A model generated the notes under the pieces. That model was not told the origin of the DNA, made no database searches, and saw nothing but the letters and a program-made list of their open reading frames with translations. This document shows, one piece after another, positions 41,197 through 49,793 of a DNA stretch of 64,000 nt (positions within the stretch are counted from its first letter, which is position 1; each line of letters opens with the position of its first letter). The stretch spans positions 1-64,000 of the forward strand of contig SECP01000042.1 of assembly GCA_004193285.1 (NCBI GenBank), in the 5' to 3' direction. The DNA comes from Myxococcales bacterium (lineage in GTDB: Bacteria; Myxococcota_A; Polyangia; Polyangiales; Polyangiaceae). The translations under genes and the position numbers were made by a program.

Positions 41197-42281
41197 GTTC
41201 GCCGGGAGCACAACGCCTGGGTGGCGTCAGTCAGCAAAGCTCGCCCCGCGGGGCTCACGCCGCCACCGGCGAGCTCCGCCAGCGCTTGCTCGGACAGCTC
41301 TTGAATGCGCTTCTCCACCAGCTCCGGCGCGCCCGTCGCCTCCACCGCGCGCAGAGCGGCGCGCAGCGCGGGCTCCTGGGCGCGTGGCTTGTCCAGAACG
41401 CGACGGATGACCGTCAGCTCCTTCGGCTTGCCGCGCCGAAGCACCAGTCGCAGCAGCAGCGTGCGCTTGCCGCTCACCAGATCGCTCGCGAGAGGCTTGC
41501 CGGTTTGCGCCGGATCACCGAACAAGCTCAGCAAGTCGTCCCGCAACTGGAAGGCAACCCCAGCGGGCCTGGCGTAGCGAGAGAGCGCCGCGAGCGTCGA
41601 CGGTTTACCACCGGCGAGCAGCGCCCCGAGCCGCAGCGGCCCCTCCACCGTGTAGCTGCCGGTTTTCAGCGCGTAGCCGAGCTCTACGTCTTTACCTTGC
41701 CCCACCATGTCCAGCTGCTGACCAGCGACCGCGCCCAGCTGCATCTCCGCGAACGCGGAGAACGCGTCGCGCAAGCGCTTCGGCTCTGCCTTGACCTTGG
41801 CGAGCGCATCGCACGCCAGGGCAACCGCGTAGTCCCCCGCCAAGATGGCGGAGGCGTTGCCCTTGTGCTCGGAGCGAAAGCGCTGCGCGAGGGCAACGTG
41901 GACGGAAGGGCCCCCGCGCCTGACCCGATCTCCATCCATCCAGTCGTCGTGAATCAGAAAGTACGTGTGGAGCAACTCCAGCGCGACCCCTGCGTCCAGC
42001 GCGGCCTCCAGCTTCGCGGTCGAGGATACGGTGCGGAGACCGGCCACCACCAGCGCCGGCCGCAGCCGCTTGCCGCCCAACATGGAGAGGCGCCGCACCT
42101 CCCGCGCCAAGGCCTGAACCTCCGAGCCGAGCGGCCGAGAGCCTGTGACCCGCGCGTCCAAAAAGCCCTCCAGCCGCCGCTCTATCTCGGGCTTCACGCT
42201 CGCGAGCAGCGCGACGAAGGGGCGCTCGTTACGAGGCGAAACAGGCGCAGATTTACGAGGTGGAGGGCGGCGCGCAGCCAT
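41193..42281 (-). CDS. Polyprenyl (trans-isoprenyl) diphosphate synthase
   Basis: A 362-aa enzyme from ATG 42281 that condenses IPP onto allylic diphosphates (FPP/GGPP-synthase type). First Asp motif: LIHDDWMDGDRVRRGGPS; second: GVAFQLRDDLLSLFGD. Also LGGKRLRPALV near the N-terminus and KTGSYTVEGPLRLGA. The residues just before the first Asp motif are ELLHTYFLIHDD, so product length cannot be settled by eye. The reading frame is open further upstream to 42395, overlapping the divergent fni start, so ATG 42341 is an alternative. First gene of the operon, supplying the pathway's outlet in the same transcript as its kinases. Confidence 0.9.
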   Translation of the reverse strand: MAARRPPPRKSAPVSPRNERPFVALLASVKPEIERRLEGFLDARVTGSRPLGSEVQALAREVRRLSMLGGKRLRPALVVAGLRTVSSTAKLEAALDAGVALELLHTYFLIHDDWMDGDRVRRGGPSVHVALAQRFRSEHKGNASAILAGDYAVALACDALAKVKAEPKRLRDAFSAFAEMQLGAVAGQQLDMVGQGKDVELGYALKTGSYTVEGPLRLGALLAGGKPSTLAALSRYARPAGVAFQLRDDLLSLFGDPAQTGKPLASDLVSGKRTLLLRLVLRRGKPKELTVIRRVLDKPRAQEPALRAALRAVEATGAPELVEKRIQELSEQALAELAGGGVSPAGRALLTDATQALCSRRT

Positions 42282-42372
42282 GGCGGGCGGAGCGTAGTGC
42301 AGGGCCTCCGCTCTGCCATCAACATTCGCTTCGCCCGACATTTCACGGCCGCGTGAGACATACTGGGCGCAC

Positions 42373-43419
42373 ATGGCCGACATCTCCCGCCGCAAAGACG
42401 ATCACCTCGAGCTCGCCATCTCGGGAGATGTCGGCTTCAAGCGCACGACGACGCTGTTCGAGCACGTGCGGTTCGTGCACGACGCGCTGCCGGAGCTCGC
42501 CGTCGCCGAGCTGGATACCTCGCTGACGCTGATGGGCAAAAAGCTGCGCGCCCCCATCCTGATCGCGGCGATGACGGGCGGGAGCGAACGGGCCGAGCGA
42601 ATCAACAAGGAGCTTGCCCAGATCGCGGAGGAGCGCGGCTACGCCTTCGGGCTCGGGAGCCAGCGCGCCATGCACCGGCACCCTGGCAAGAGCGCCACCT
42701 ACGCCGTGCGTGACGTAGCGCCGACCACGCTCGTGCTCGGGAACCTCGGGCTGGTGCAAGCCGCGCAAATGTCCAGCGACGACGTGAAGCGGCTCGTGGA
42801 CGGCGTCGGCGCGGACGCGCTGTGCTTGCACTTGAACCCCGCGCAAGAGCTGATTCAGGACGACGGCGATCGCGATTTCCGAGGCGGTCTCGACACCCTC
42901 TCGCGCCTGCTCCAGAGCGGGGTGCGCCTCGTGGTGAAGGAGACTGGCTGCGGGCTGTCGGCGAGCGTGGCGGCGCGGGTCCGCGCGCTTGGCGTCGAAT
43001 ACGTAGATGTCTCCGGTGCCGGCGGCACGTCCTGGGTAGCGGTGGAAACTCACCGCGCTTCCGAAGCACGGCGCCCGCTGGGTCAGGCGTTCTGGGAGTG
43101 GGGCATCCCCACCGCCGCAAGCGTCGCGCTGTGCGCGCGGCACGGTTTTCGCGGCATCTTCGCGACTGGCGGCATGTCCACCGGCCTGGAGATTGCCAAG
43201 GCCATCGCGCTCGGCGCCAGCGCGGGCGGCATCGCGCGGCGCGCACTGCAAGCGCTCGAATCGGGCGGGCCGGACGGCGCGCGCGCGTTCTTCGAAGGCA
43301 TCGAGGTCGAGCTGCGCGCGGCGATGCTACTCACCGGCTCGCGCAACCTGGCCGCGCTCGGTAGCGCGCCGCGGCTGGTCACGGGCGAGCTTGCCCAGTG
43401 GCTCGAGCTCGGCGCCTAG
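42373..43419 (+). CDS. fni: Isopentenyl-diphosphate isomerase type 2 (FMN-dependent)
   Basis: A 348-aa flavoenzyme interconverting IPP and DMAPP using FMN and reduced nicotinamide. It starts SRRKDDHLELAISGDVGF, a type-2 signature. Then come PILIAAMTGGSERAERINKELA, GLGSQRAMHRHPG, LHLNPAQELIQDDGDRDFRG, VVKETGCGLSASVA, VDVSGAGGTSWVAVE and IFATGGMSTGLEIAKAIALGAS, the FMN-phosphate binding end. All fit type 2 Idi. Divergently transcribed from the mevalonate operon across about 90 bases, completing a six-enzyme route from HMG-CoA to prenyl diphosphates. Followed closely by a convergent small gene. Confidence 0.96.
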   Translation: MADISRRKDDHLELAISGDVGFKRTTTLFEHVRFVHDALPELAVAELDTSLTLMGKKLRAPILIAAMTGGSERAERINKELAQIAEERGYAFGLGSQRAMHRHPGKSATYAVRDVAPTTLVLGNLGLVQAAQMSSDDVKRLVDGVGADALCLHLNPAQELIQDDGDRDFRGGLDTLSRLLQSGVRLVVKETGCGLSASVAARVRALGVEYVDVSGAGGTSWVAVETHRASEARRPLGQAFWEWGIPTAASVALCARHGFRGIFATGGMSTGLEIAKAIALGASAGGIARRALQALESGGPDGARAFFEGIEVELRAAMLLTGSRNLAALGSAPRLVTGELAQWLELGA

Positions 43420-43423
43420 CTTT

Positions 43424-43738
43424 TCACTCTTCGTCTTCGCCGACGGGGGGCGGCGGGTGCGAATGCGCGGGCGATGACTGGCGCGTCTGGAACGAGAGGT
43501 TGGACGCCTCTTGATACAGCTCCTTGGCGCCAGGAAAGTCGGGATGCTTGCGCATGAGCTGCACGAGCTGCTGAATCGCGGCGAGCGGTGGCAAGGTGCC
43601 GTCGTACAAGTCGAGCTTCACGCGCACGACGCTGAACGCTTCGTCGCTCCGAGGCACTGGGGCGAGCGCGGCTCGCGCGCCCTCGAGATCGCCGGCGTCG
43701 AGCAACCGATCGATGCTGGCCGGATCCTGCGTGGTCAT
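43424..43738 (-). CDS. Small TPR-like protein, unknown function
   Basis: A 104-aa protein, ATG 43738, with a good TGGAGGG ribosome-binding site 3 bases before it. It is mostly helical: SIDRLLDAGDLEGARAALAPV, LPPLAAIQQLVQLMRKHPDFPGAKELYQEAS, which resembles one to two TPR-like helix pairs, followed by a Pro/His-rich acidic tail. No catalytic motif. It converges on fni with stops 5 bases apart, and its start is divergent from the GAF gene over an AT-rich stretch. Confidence 0.65.
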   Translation of the reverse strand: MTTQDPASIDRLLDAGDLEGARAALAPVPRSDEAFSVVRVKLDLYDGTLPPLAAIQQLVQLMRKHPDFPGAKELYQEASNLSFQTRQSSPAHSHPPPPVGEDEE

Positions 43739-43912
43739 ACCCCTCCATCTTATCCCCACTTTGGCTACGACAAGCAGGCCGTGCGGCGACTATTTAACGA
43801 CTTAACTACATGTAACCACTTCGTAATCGTGCCCAAAGAGCGGCCTTTTCGTGTCTCCTCGAGCGCGATTTGCGAAGGGCCCTCACCTGAAGTCTATACT
43901 TGGAGACTCGTC

Positions 43913-44761
43913 ATGACGAAGGACAGGAAGCACGGACCGACGGAAAGTGACGGACCGACCGCGGATCTCAAGAGTGAGCGTGACCAGTTCCTGAAGAAGT
44001 TCAGCGGCGGCGCGAAGCTGACGGAGGAGTTCTTGCGCGAGTTCGAGCAGCTCCAGGCTCGCCTTCAGCAGCTGGAAGCCGAGAACGCGGGGCTGCGCGC
44101 CAAAGTGGAGGCCGACGAGGCCATCCGCGACCTGCTCTCCAAGATCGACCGATTGGAGAATGAAAAACGCGAGCTCTTGTCGCGGTTTCATCGCGCCGAG
44201 GCCAAGAGCAGCGAATTTACCGCGCGCGTTCAGGAGGTGGAGAGCGAGTTCGCGAACCTCGCCAACCTCTTCGTGGCGTCCAACCAGCTCCACAGCAGCC
44301 TCTCACCACGCGGAGTGACGCGGCGAATCAAAGAGGTCCTGGCCCAGCTGGTGGGGGCCGAGCGGTACTGCATGTACCTTGCCAACGGCGAAAACACGGA
44401 GCTCGTCCCGATCGCCTACGAGGGAGTCGCCGGGAGCGCCCTCACGCCGGTCAAAATCGCCGATTCGGAGCTCGGCAGCGCCCTGCTCCGTGGCGCCGCC
44501 TCGGTGAGCGATTTGGACCCGACGGCGGGAACGGTCCAGCGACCGGCCGCCATCATCCCCCTGACCGTGGACGACAGAACCGTCGGCGTCATCGCCATCT
44601 TCTCCACCCTCGCGCAAAAAAAACGCTTCGACACGGTAGATTTCGAGCTATTCAAGCTGCTTGGGCAACATGCCGCGGCAGCGCTCGTGAGCGCGAGCCT
44701 GTTCGCGCATACGGATCGAAAGCTACCGGGACTCGAAGCCTTCCTCGACCTCAGCGTTTGA
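43913..44761 (+). CDS. Coiled-coil and GAF-domain signalling protein
   Basis: A 282-aa cytoplasmic protein from ATG 43913 (GGAG site upstream). After a charged N-terminus comes a long coiled coil (residues about 40-125: LREFEQLQARLQQLEAENAGLRAKVE..., RLENEKRELLSRFHRAEAKSSE), then a GAF domain (about 130-275) with VLAQLVGAERYCMYLAN, VPIAYEGVAGSALTPVKIADSELGS, AAIIPLTVDDRTVGVIAIF and RFDTVDFELFKLLGQHAAAALVSASLF. No output domain. The CheY-like gene 7 bases downstream is probably its partner and could interact through the coiled coil. What the GAF binds is unknown. Confidence 0.83.
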   Translation: MTKDRKHGPTESDGPTADLKSERDQFLKKFSGGAKLTEEFLREFEQLQARLQQLEAENAGLRAKVEADEAIRDLLSKIDRLENEKRELLSRFHRAEAKSSEFTARVQEVESEFANLANLFVASNQLHSSLSPRGVTRRIKEVLAQLVGAERYCMYLANGENTELVPIAYEGVAGSALTPVKIADSELGSALLRGAASVSDLDPTAGTVQRPAAIIPLTVDDRTVGVIAIFSTLAQKKRFDTVDFELFKLLGQHAAAALVSASLFAHTDRKLPGLEAFLDLSV

Positions 44762-44768
44762 CACGAAC

Positions 44769-45146
44769 ATGGCCGAATACTCCTGCTTGATTGTCGAAGA
44801 CTCGCCGATGATGCGGCAGCTTCTGGTGTTCGCCCTCGCGCGCGTCCGGAACCTGCGCGTGACCGAGGCGGACGACGGCGTGGACGGGCTGCGCAAGCTC
44901 GCCTCCGCCCGCTACGACATCATCGTGACCGACATCAACATGCCCATCATGGACGGGCTGAAGCTGGTCAAGCGCGTGCGCAGTGATCCGATTCACAAGG
45001 ACACCCCCATCGTGATCATCACGACCGAGGGGTCGCAAGAGGATCGGCAGCGCGCGCTCCAGCTCGGGGCGAACGCCTACATCACGAAGCCCATTCAGGC
45101 TCCGCAGGTCATCGCCACGGTCAAGGAATTGCTCAAGATAGATTGA
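44769..45146 (+). CDS. Single-domain response regulator (CheY-like)
   Basis: A 125-aa receiver domain without output: acidic pocket LIVEDSPMM, phospho-acceptor Asp in IIVTDINMPIMDGL, Thr in VIITTEG, Lys in AYITKPIQ. EDSPMMRQLLVFAL is like chemotaxis and type IV pilus regulators, so it likely works by protein contact. It follows the GAF gene by 7 bases and lies 25 bases before trpF, so all three may share one transcript. Confidence 0.92.
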   Translation: MAEYSCLIVEDSPMMRQLLVFALARVRNLRVTEADDGVDGLRKLASARYDIIVTDINMPIMDGLKLVKRVRSDPIHKDTPIVIITTEGSQEDRQRALQLGANAYITKPIQAPQVIATVKELLKID

Positions 45147-45171
45147 CGGGTCACGCTTCCGAGCCGAAGCC

Positions 45172-45783
45172 ATGACTTGGACGAAGATCTGCGGGCTGAC
45201 GAACCCGGGCGACGCCGAGCACGCCGCTCGCTCCGGCGCGAACGCGATCGGTCTCAACTTCGTGCACGGCTCCAAGCGACGCGTCACGCTCGAGCAGGCG
45301 CGGCCGATCGTGGAAGCGGTCAAGGGCAGCATCGAGCTGGTCGCGGTGGTCGCGAATCCGACGGAGCTCGAAGTCCAGGAGCTTCGCGAGCTCGGCATGG
45401 AGTGGCTGCAGCTCCACGGCGAAGAACCGGCCGCGCGCGTCTCTCGCCTGCTGCCTCAGGCGTTCAAAGCGGTGGCTATCGAAGACGCTGCTGACGCCCG
45501 CCGCGCCGCGAGCTTCCCCGGCGAGCGCCTGCTCGTGGACACGAAAGTCTCGGGGGCCTCGGGCGGCACCGGCAAGGTGTTCGACTGGCAGCTCGTCACG
45601 GACCTCGCGCGGGAGCGCAAGCTTATCTTGGCGGGCGGGCTCACGCCGAAGAACGTCGCCGCCGCCGTGCGCGTTCTGACGCCCTGGGGAGTGGACACGG
45701 CGAGCGGCGTGGAGCTCGTGCCCGGCGTCAAAGATCCGGAGCTCGTGACCGCTTTCGTGCTGGCCGTTCGCGGCGCGCACTGA
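45172..45783 (+). CDS. trpF: Phosphoribosylanthranilate isomerase
   Basis: A 203-aa TIM-barrel enzyme of tryptophan biosynthesis (Amadori rearrangement of PRA to CdRP). Motifs: TKICGLTNPGDAEHA (catalytic Cys), GANAIGLNFVHGSKR, WLQLHGEE, LLVDTKVSGASGGTGKVFDW (catalytic Asp and phosphate region), LAGGLTPKNVAAAV and GVDTASGVE. Length is normal. The other trp genes are not in the window. It follows the CheY-like gene closely, and repeat array C starts 137 bases after its stop. Confidence 0.96.
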   Translation: MTWTKICGLTNPGDAEHAARSGANAIGLNFVHGSKRRVTLEQARPIVEAVKGSIELVAVVANPTELEVQELRELGMEWLQLHGEEPAARVSRLLPQAFKAVAIEDAADARRAASFPGERLLVDTKVSGASGGTGKVFDWQLVTDLARERKLILAGGLTPKNVAAAVRVLTPWGVDTASGVELVPGVKDPELVTAFVLAVRGAH

Positions 45784-45920
45784 GCGCCTTGCGAGCACTA
45801 TTCATTTTGGTCGCCGCTCCGTAACGAGCGCGTCCGTCGCTCTTTTCACGTCGCCGGCGCAACGGCGCACCCCGCTCGCCGCCACCGTCGCCGCGCACGC
45901 GAGAAATCGTCAAGCGTCGC

Positions 45921-46144
45921 GACTTGATTCGGCACAGTTCCGCGCTGCGACTTGATTCGGCACAGTTCCGCGCTGCGACTTGATTCGGCACAGTTCCGCG
46001 CTGCGACTTGATTCGGCACAGTTCCGCGCCGCGACTTGATTCGGCACAGTTCCGCGCTGCGACTTGATTCGGCACAGTTCCGCGCTGCGACTTGATTCGG
46101 CACAGTTCCGCGCTGCGACTTGATTCGGTACAGTTCCGCGCCGC
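45921..46144 (+). repeat. Repeat array C: 8 copies with exact 28-bp period
   Basis: The block GACTTGATTCGGCA begins at 45921, 45949, 45977, 46005, 46033, 46061, 46089 and 46117, every spacing exactly 28. The core ACTTGATTCGGCAC and GTTC match array B at 18 of 19 positions, but the hairpin half of the array-B unit (19 bases) is missing. It lies between the convergent ends of trpF and a metallophosphoesterase gene, a typical site for REP-like elements, more than 10 kb from the RAYT. Flanking bases 45784-45920 hold no credible gene. Confidence 0.95.
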
Positions 46145-46155
46145 GACGACGGTCG

Positions 46156-46806
46156 TTAATTAGCGGCGGGGGCGGGTAGCGGGACCGTGAATTGCTCGAC
46201 CGAGATGCCGAGCTGCGACGTGGTCACGATGACGGCGGAGGCGTGATCGCCGGCGGGGGCTTCGCCAACGGAGCCGACGTTCACGATGCGCACGTCCGCG
46301 ACCGTCCGGTCGAACGGCACGTGACTGCCGCCGCAGACGATGATGTCCCCCGGCTCGTCTCCGAGCAGGGCGATCATCTCGTCTTCCGACATGTTGATGT
46401 CGAACGGCTCGGTGGGATCCGCGGGGGAGCCGTGAACCACGAGCAGGGTGTGCCCGGATTCGATGGGCAGCCGCGCGATGGGCGGAAGCTGGCCGAGCCG
46501 CGCCACGATGATCTCCCCGAGCTCGCGGTGCGCCTTGCGCAGGCGATCGATGCGCGCCCGCTCCGCCTCGCCGGTAGCGCTGAGCTTTTCCGGATCGATG
46601 GCGGCCAGCGCGCGGTCGCCGACGCCCTGGGTGCACAGGGCGCGGTGCTGAACGAGGAGCTTCCAAACCTCGAGCGGCTCGGGCCCGGGGAAGCAGAGGT
46701 CTCCGCAGGCGATGAGCTGGTCGAAGCCGAGCGCCTCACCTTCGCGGATCACGGCGCGGAGCGCTGCCGCGTGACCGTGGATGTCCGAAACGCACAGAAA
46801 GCGCAT
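46156..46806 (-). CDS. Metallophosphoesterase (YfcE-like)
   Basis: A 216-aa calcineurin-like phosphoesterase: FLCVSDIHGHAAALRAVI (Asp and His ligands), LIACGDLCFPGPEP (Asp), then a weakened GNHD site reading QGVGDRALAA, VVHGSPADP (His) and CGGSHVPFDR (His) with the closing IVNVGSVGEA. The N in GNHD is replaced by Asp-like context (GVGDRA), so one ligand or the catalytic His may be altered. The C-terminal 20 residues are unrelated. Divergent from glnE. Substrate unknown. Confidence 0.82.
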   Translation of the reverse strand: MRFLCVSDIHGHAAALRAVIREGEALGFDQLIACGDLCFPGPEPLEVWKLLVQHRALCTQGVGDRALAAIDPEKLSATGEAERARIDRLRKAHRELGEIIVARLGQLPPIARLPIESGHTLLVVHGSPADPTEPFDINMSEDEMIALLGDEPGDIIVCGGSHVPFDRTVADVRIVNVGSVGEAPAGDHASAVIVTTSQLGISVEQFTVPLPAPAAN

Positions 46807-46885
46807 GTGTCCTCTTCCCTAGAGCTTGGTCGGGCCCGGGACAAGGGAGGTATGCTGGCACGGCCAGTTCGGCCAGAAGCCCGGG

Positions 46886-49786
46886 ATGACGCACGACCTT
46901 CGCAGCCTCGCCTTCTACCTCGACCCCGAGCGGGCGCCGGGCATCTCCCGTGAGCTTTCCGGCGTGCCGGGAGCGGAGCTGGGCCTCGTGCTGGGGGCCG
47001 CCTATCCGGTGCTGGTACCGCAGCGTCCCGCCCTCCTCGAGGCCATCGCGAGCCTCTCCCGGGAGGGACTCGCCACGCGGCGCCTACGCCTGGATATTTT
47101 GGGCCGACTGAACGAAGCGGTCGCGAACCAGGGGGACGGCGAGGAGTGGCAGCGCGCCTTGCAGCGCGCGGTATGGCTCGAAAAGGTGCGCATCGCCCTC
47201 CGCGAAGCACTACCGCCGCGGCTCGGAGGGGCCGAGCTACCGGAGACTGCCCGTGAGCTGGCGGAGCTGGCCGACGCGGTGATCGAGGTGGTGATCGGTG
47301 AGGCGACCGCCCATGTCGCGGGACGCCGGGGAGCGCCCCGTCACGCGGATGGCTCGGCCGCGAAGCTGTGCGTGCTGGGCATGGGCAAGCTCGGTGGGCT
47401 GGAGCTGAACGCCGGCTCCGACATCGACGTGGTGTTCGTCTACGACACGGACGACGCGGAGGGCGAGCACACGCCGCACGAGTACTTCACGCGGGTGGTG
47501 CGGCGCGCGGTGTCGCACATCGAGGCCACCGCGCCGGAAGGGATGATCTTCCGCGTCGATTTGCGGCTGCGCCCAGAGGGCTCCCAGGGGGCGCTGGTGA
47601 ACTCGCTCTCCGCCTTCGAACGCTACTACGAAACGTGGGGACGACTGTGGGAGCGCGCCGCGATGCTGCGCGCCAGGCCGGTGGCGGGTGACGTGAGCTT
47701 GGGCGAGGCGCTGGAGCGCGAGGTGATTTCGCCCTTCGTTTACCGGCGTGAAGTCGATCCGAACATCGCCGAAGGGCTCACGGATATGGTGCTCCGGTCG
47801 CGCGCGGAGCTATCCATGCACCCCGCGCGCGACTTGAAGCTAGGCCCCGGCGGCATCCGCGAAGCCGAGTTCTTCGTGCAAACGTTGCAGCTCATCTGGG
47901 GCGGCCAGGAGCCGAGCCTGCGCGTGCGGGGCACGCTCAACGCGCTCGAGCGCCTGCGCCTGCGCGGCTTCGTGAGCGACCGCGAGGCGCGCGACATTGC
48001 ACGGGGGTACGTGCTCTTGCGCCGTGCCGAGCACGCCATTCAGTGGAGCACCGGCATCCAGACCCACCTTTTGCCGACCGACGACCGGGAGCGGGAGCGC
48101 CTCGCGCGCACCCTCGGTTACCCGGACGCCCCCGCCTTCGAGGCGGAGCTCGGTGCGCTGCGCGACCGCGTCGGCGAAGCGTTCGCGTCGCTCACGCCCG
48201 GAACGCGCCGTGACCGGCCGCGGCACGGCAACCTCGTCGCGTGGCTCCGCGAAGGAGACGCCTCGGCGCCGGAAGCGCTGGGCCGAGCCGCGCAGCGCCT
48301 GTTCGCCAGTACGGAGGTGCCGGACCACCTGCGCGCGCTCGCGCGGCGCCCGGACGGCCTGCTGGGCGCCATCACGCAAGAACAGCACCCGGACCTCGCC
48401 GACAGAGTCTTGGCCGCGCTCTTGGAGTGCCCCGACCCCGAGCAGGCCGCGCGCTACCTGCGCTCGGTGTTTCAGCGTATTTCGGCCCCCGGAGCCTACG
48501 TCACCGCGCTCGCCGACGATCCCCGCGCCTTGTCGCGGCTGTTCACGGTGCTCGGCTCGAGCGGCTTCGTCGGCGAATCGATCGTCACTCGCCCTGAGCT
48601 GCTGGACGTCGTCCTGCTCGGCCAGGGCTCGGTGAGCGACGTTCATGCCGCCGTCCTGCATCAACTGGAAGACGTGATGCGCCAGCTAGACGGGCTGGAG
48701 CCGCTGGAACGCGATGAGGCGATCGTCGGCGCCGTGCGTCAGGTGAAGAGCCGCATCCTCGTGGAGGTAGCGATCGCGGATCTGGCCGGCTCGATCGGCA
48801 CGCGCCAGGCGACGCGCACCCTCTCCGCGCTGGCGGACGAGATCATGAACGCGGTGGTGCGTTACCTACTCGCGGACGCGCGGGGCCTGTGCGTGCTGGC
48901 AGTGGGCAAGCTCGGCGGGAGAGAGATCGGCTACGCGTCGGACCTGGACTTGATGTTCTTGTACGAGCCGAGTGCCGCCCCCAACCCGGACGAAGCGGCG
49001 ATGTACTTCTCGCGCTACGCCCAGCGCATCATCCGCATGCTGTCCGAGCCGCACGCGGGAGGCCCCGGCTACGTCATGGACACTCGCCTCCGGCCGTCCG
49101 GGTCCCACGGCCTCCTCGTAGCTTCGATTCGGGCGTTCGCGAGCTACCACGGACTCACCGAACGAGACGGCGCTGCCTCGCGCCCCTCGGGTTTTGGTGG
49201 CGGCGCCGCTTGGGAGAGACAGGCCCTGATTCGGGCCCGGTTCTGCGCGGGAGACGCGTCGCTCGGCGCGCGCGTGATGAGCATCGCCACGCTCGCCGCT
49301 TACGAAGGTGGTCCCCCCGCCCCCGCCGAGATGCACCGGCTCCGCCTGCGCATGGAGCGGGAGCTCGGTCGCGAGCGAGCAACCCGCAAGGAGCTCAAGG
49401 TAGGTCGCGGCGGGCTGCTCGACATCGAGTTTTTGGCGCAGTGGCTGCAGATGAAGCACGGCGGCGACGAAGCGGTGCGTACCCCGGACACGGGGGAGGC
49501 TTTGGAGCTCCTCACCCTGCGCGGTTACTTGCCCCGCCCGGATTACGAAGCGCTGCGGGACGCGTATCGATTCCTACGGCGACTGGAGCAGCGAATTCAC
49601 GTCCACCGCGGGGACGGCACGAACTGGGTCGACGCGCACGCGCTCGGCCTCTCCGCAATCGGCCGCCAGATGGGCTTTCAGCGGAGCGCGACCAAGAGCG
49701 CCGGCGAGCAGCTGTTCGAGCGCTACCTGGCGGTGACGGAGACGGTGCGGCAGTGCTACCTGCGACTGCTCGGGCTAGAAGCGTGA
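46886..49786 (+). CDS. glnE: Bifunctional glutamine synthetase adenylyltransferase/deadenylylase
   Basis: A 966-aa two-headed enzyme that adenylylates and deadenylylates glutamine synthetase in response to PII, setting nitrogen assimilation. N-terminal nucleotidyltransferase: LGMGKLGGLELNAGSDIDVVFVYD and FRVDLRLRPEGSQGALVNSL (deadenylylation half). C-terminal: LAVGKLGGREIGYASDLDLMFLYE and MDTRLRPSGSHGLLVAS (adenylylation half). The PII-type linking domain lies between. Both active-site acidic pairs are intact. Start at ATG 46886, as the 20 residues before it are not conserved. Divergent from the metallophosphoesterase; no glnA or glnB in the window. Confidence 0.96.
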   Translation: MTHDLRSLAFYLDPERAPGISRELSGVPGAELGLVLGAAYPVLVPQRPALLEAIASLSREGLATRRLRLDILGRLNEAVANQGDGEEWQRALQRAVWLEKVRIALREALPPRLGGAELPETARELAELADAVIEVVIGEATAHVAGRRGAPRHADGSAAKLCVLGMGKLGGLELNAGSDIDVVFVYDTDDAEGEHTPHEYFTRVVRRAVSHIEATAPEGMIFRVDLRLRPEGSQGALVNSLSAFERYYETWGRLWERAAMLRARPVAGDVSLGEALEREVISPFVYRREVDPNIAEGLTDMVLRSRAELSMHPARDLKLGPGGIREAEFFVQTLQLIWGGQEPSLRVRGTLNALERLRLRGFVSDREARDIARGYVLLRRAEHAIQWSTGIQTHLLPTDDRERERLARTLGYPDAPAFEAELGALRDRVGEAFASLTPGTRRDRPRHGNLVAWLREGDASAPEALGRAAQRLFASTEVPDHLRALARRPDGLLGAITQEQHPDLADRVLAALLECPDPEQAARYLRSVFQRISAPGAYVTALADDPRALSRLFTVLGSSGFVGESIVTRPELLDVVLLGQGSVSDVHAAVLHQLEDVMRQLDGLEPLERDEAIVGAVRQVKSRILVEVAIADLAGSIGTRQATRTLSALADEIMNAVVRYLLADARGLCVLAVGKLGGREIGYASDLDLMFLYEPSAAPNPDEAAMYFSRYAQRIIRMLSEPHAGGPGYVMDTRLRPSGSHGLLVASIRAFASYHGLTERDGAASRPSGFGGGAAWERQALIRARFCAGDASLGARVMSIATLAAYEGGPPAPAEMHRLRLRMERELGRERATRKELKVGRGGLLDIEFLAQWLQMKHGGDEAVRTPDTGEALELLTLRGYLPRPDYEALRDAYRFLRRLEQRIHVHRGDGTNWVDAHALGLSAIGRQMGFQRSATKSAGEQLFERYLAVTETVRQCYLRLLGLEA

Positions 49787-49793
49787 GGCGCGT

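Noticed and set aside
45728..46103. Minus-strand frames through array C that look like repeat proteins
   Set aside because: Same reason: a stop-free 28-bp unit read in three frames, with no start signal or known domain.
33275..46144. CRISPR array
   Set aside because: Units are contiguous near-identical repeats without unique spacers, and no cas genes are present.
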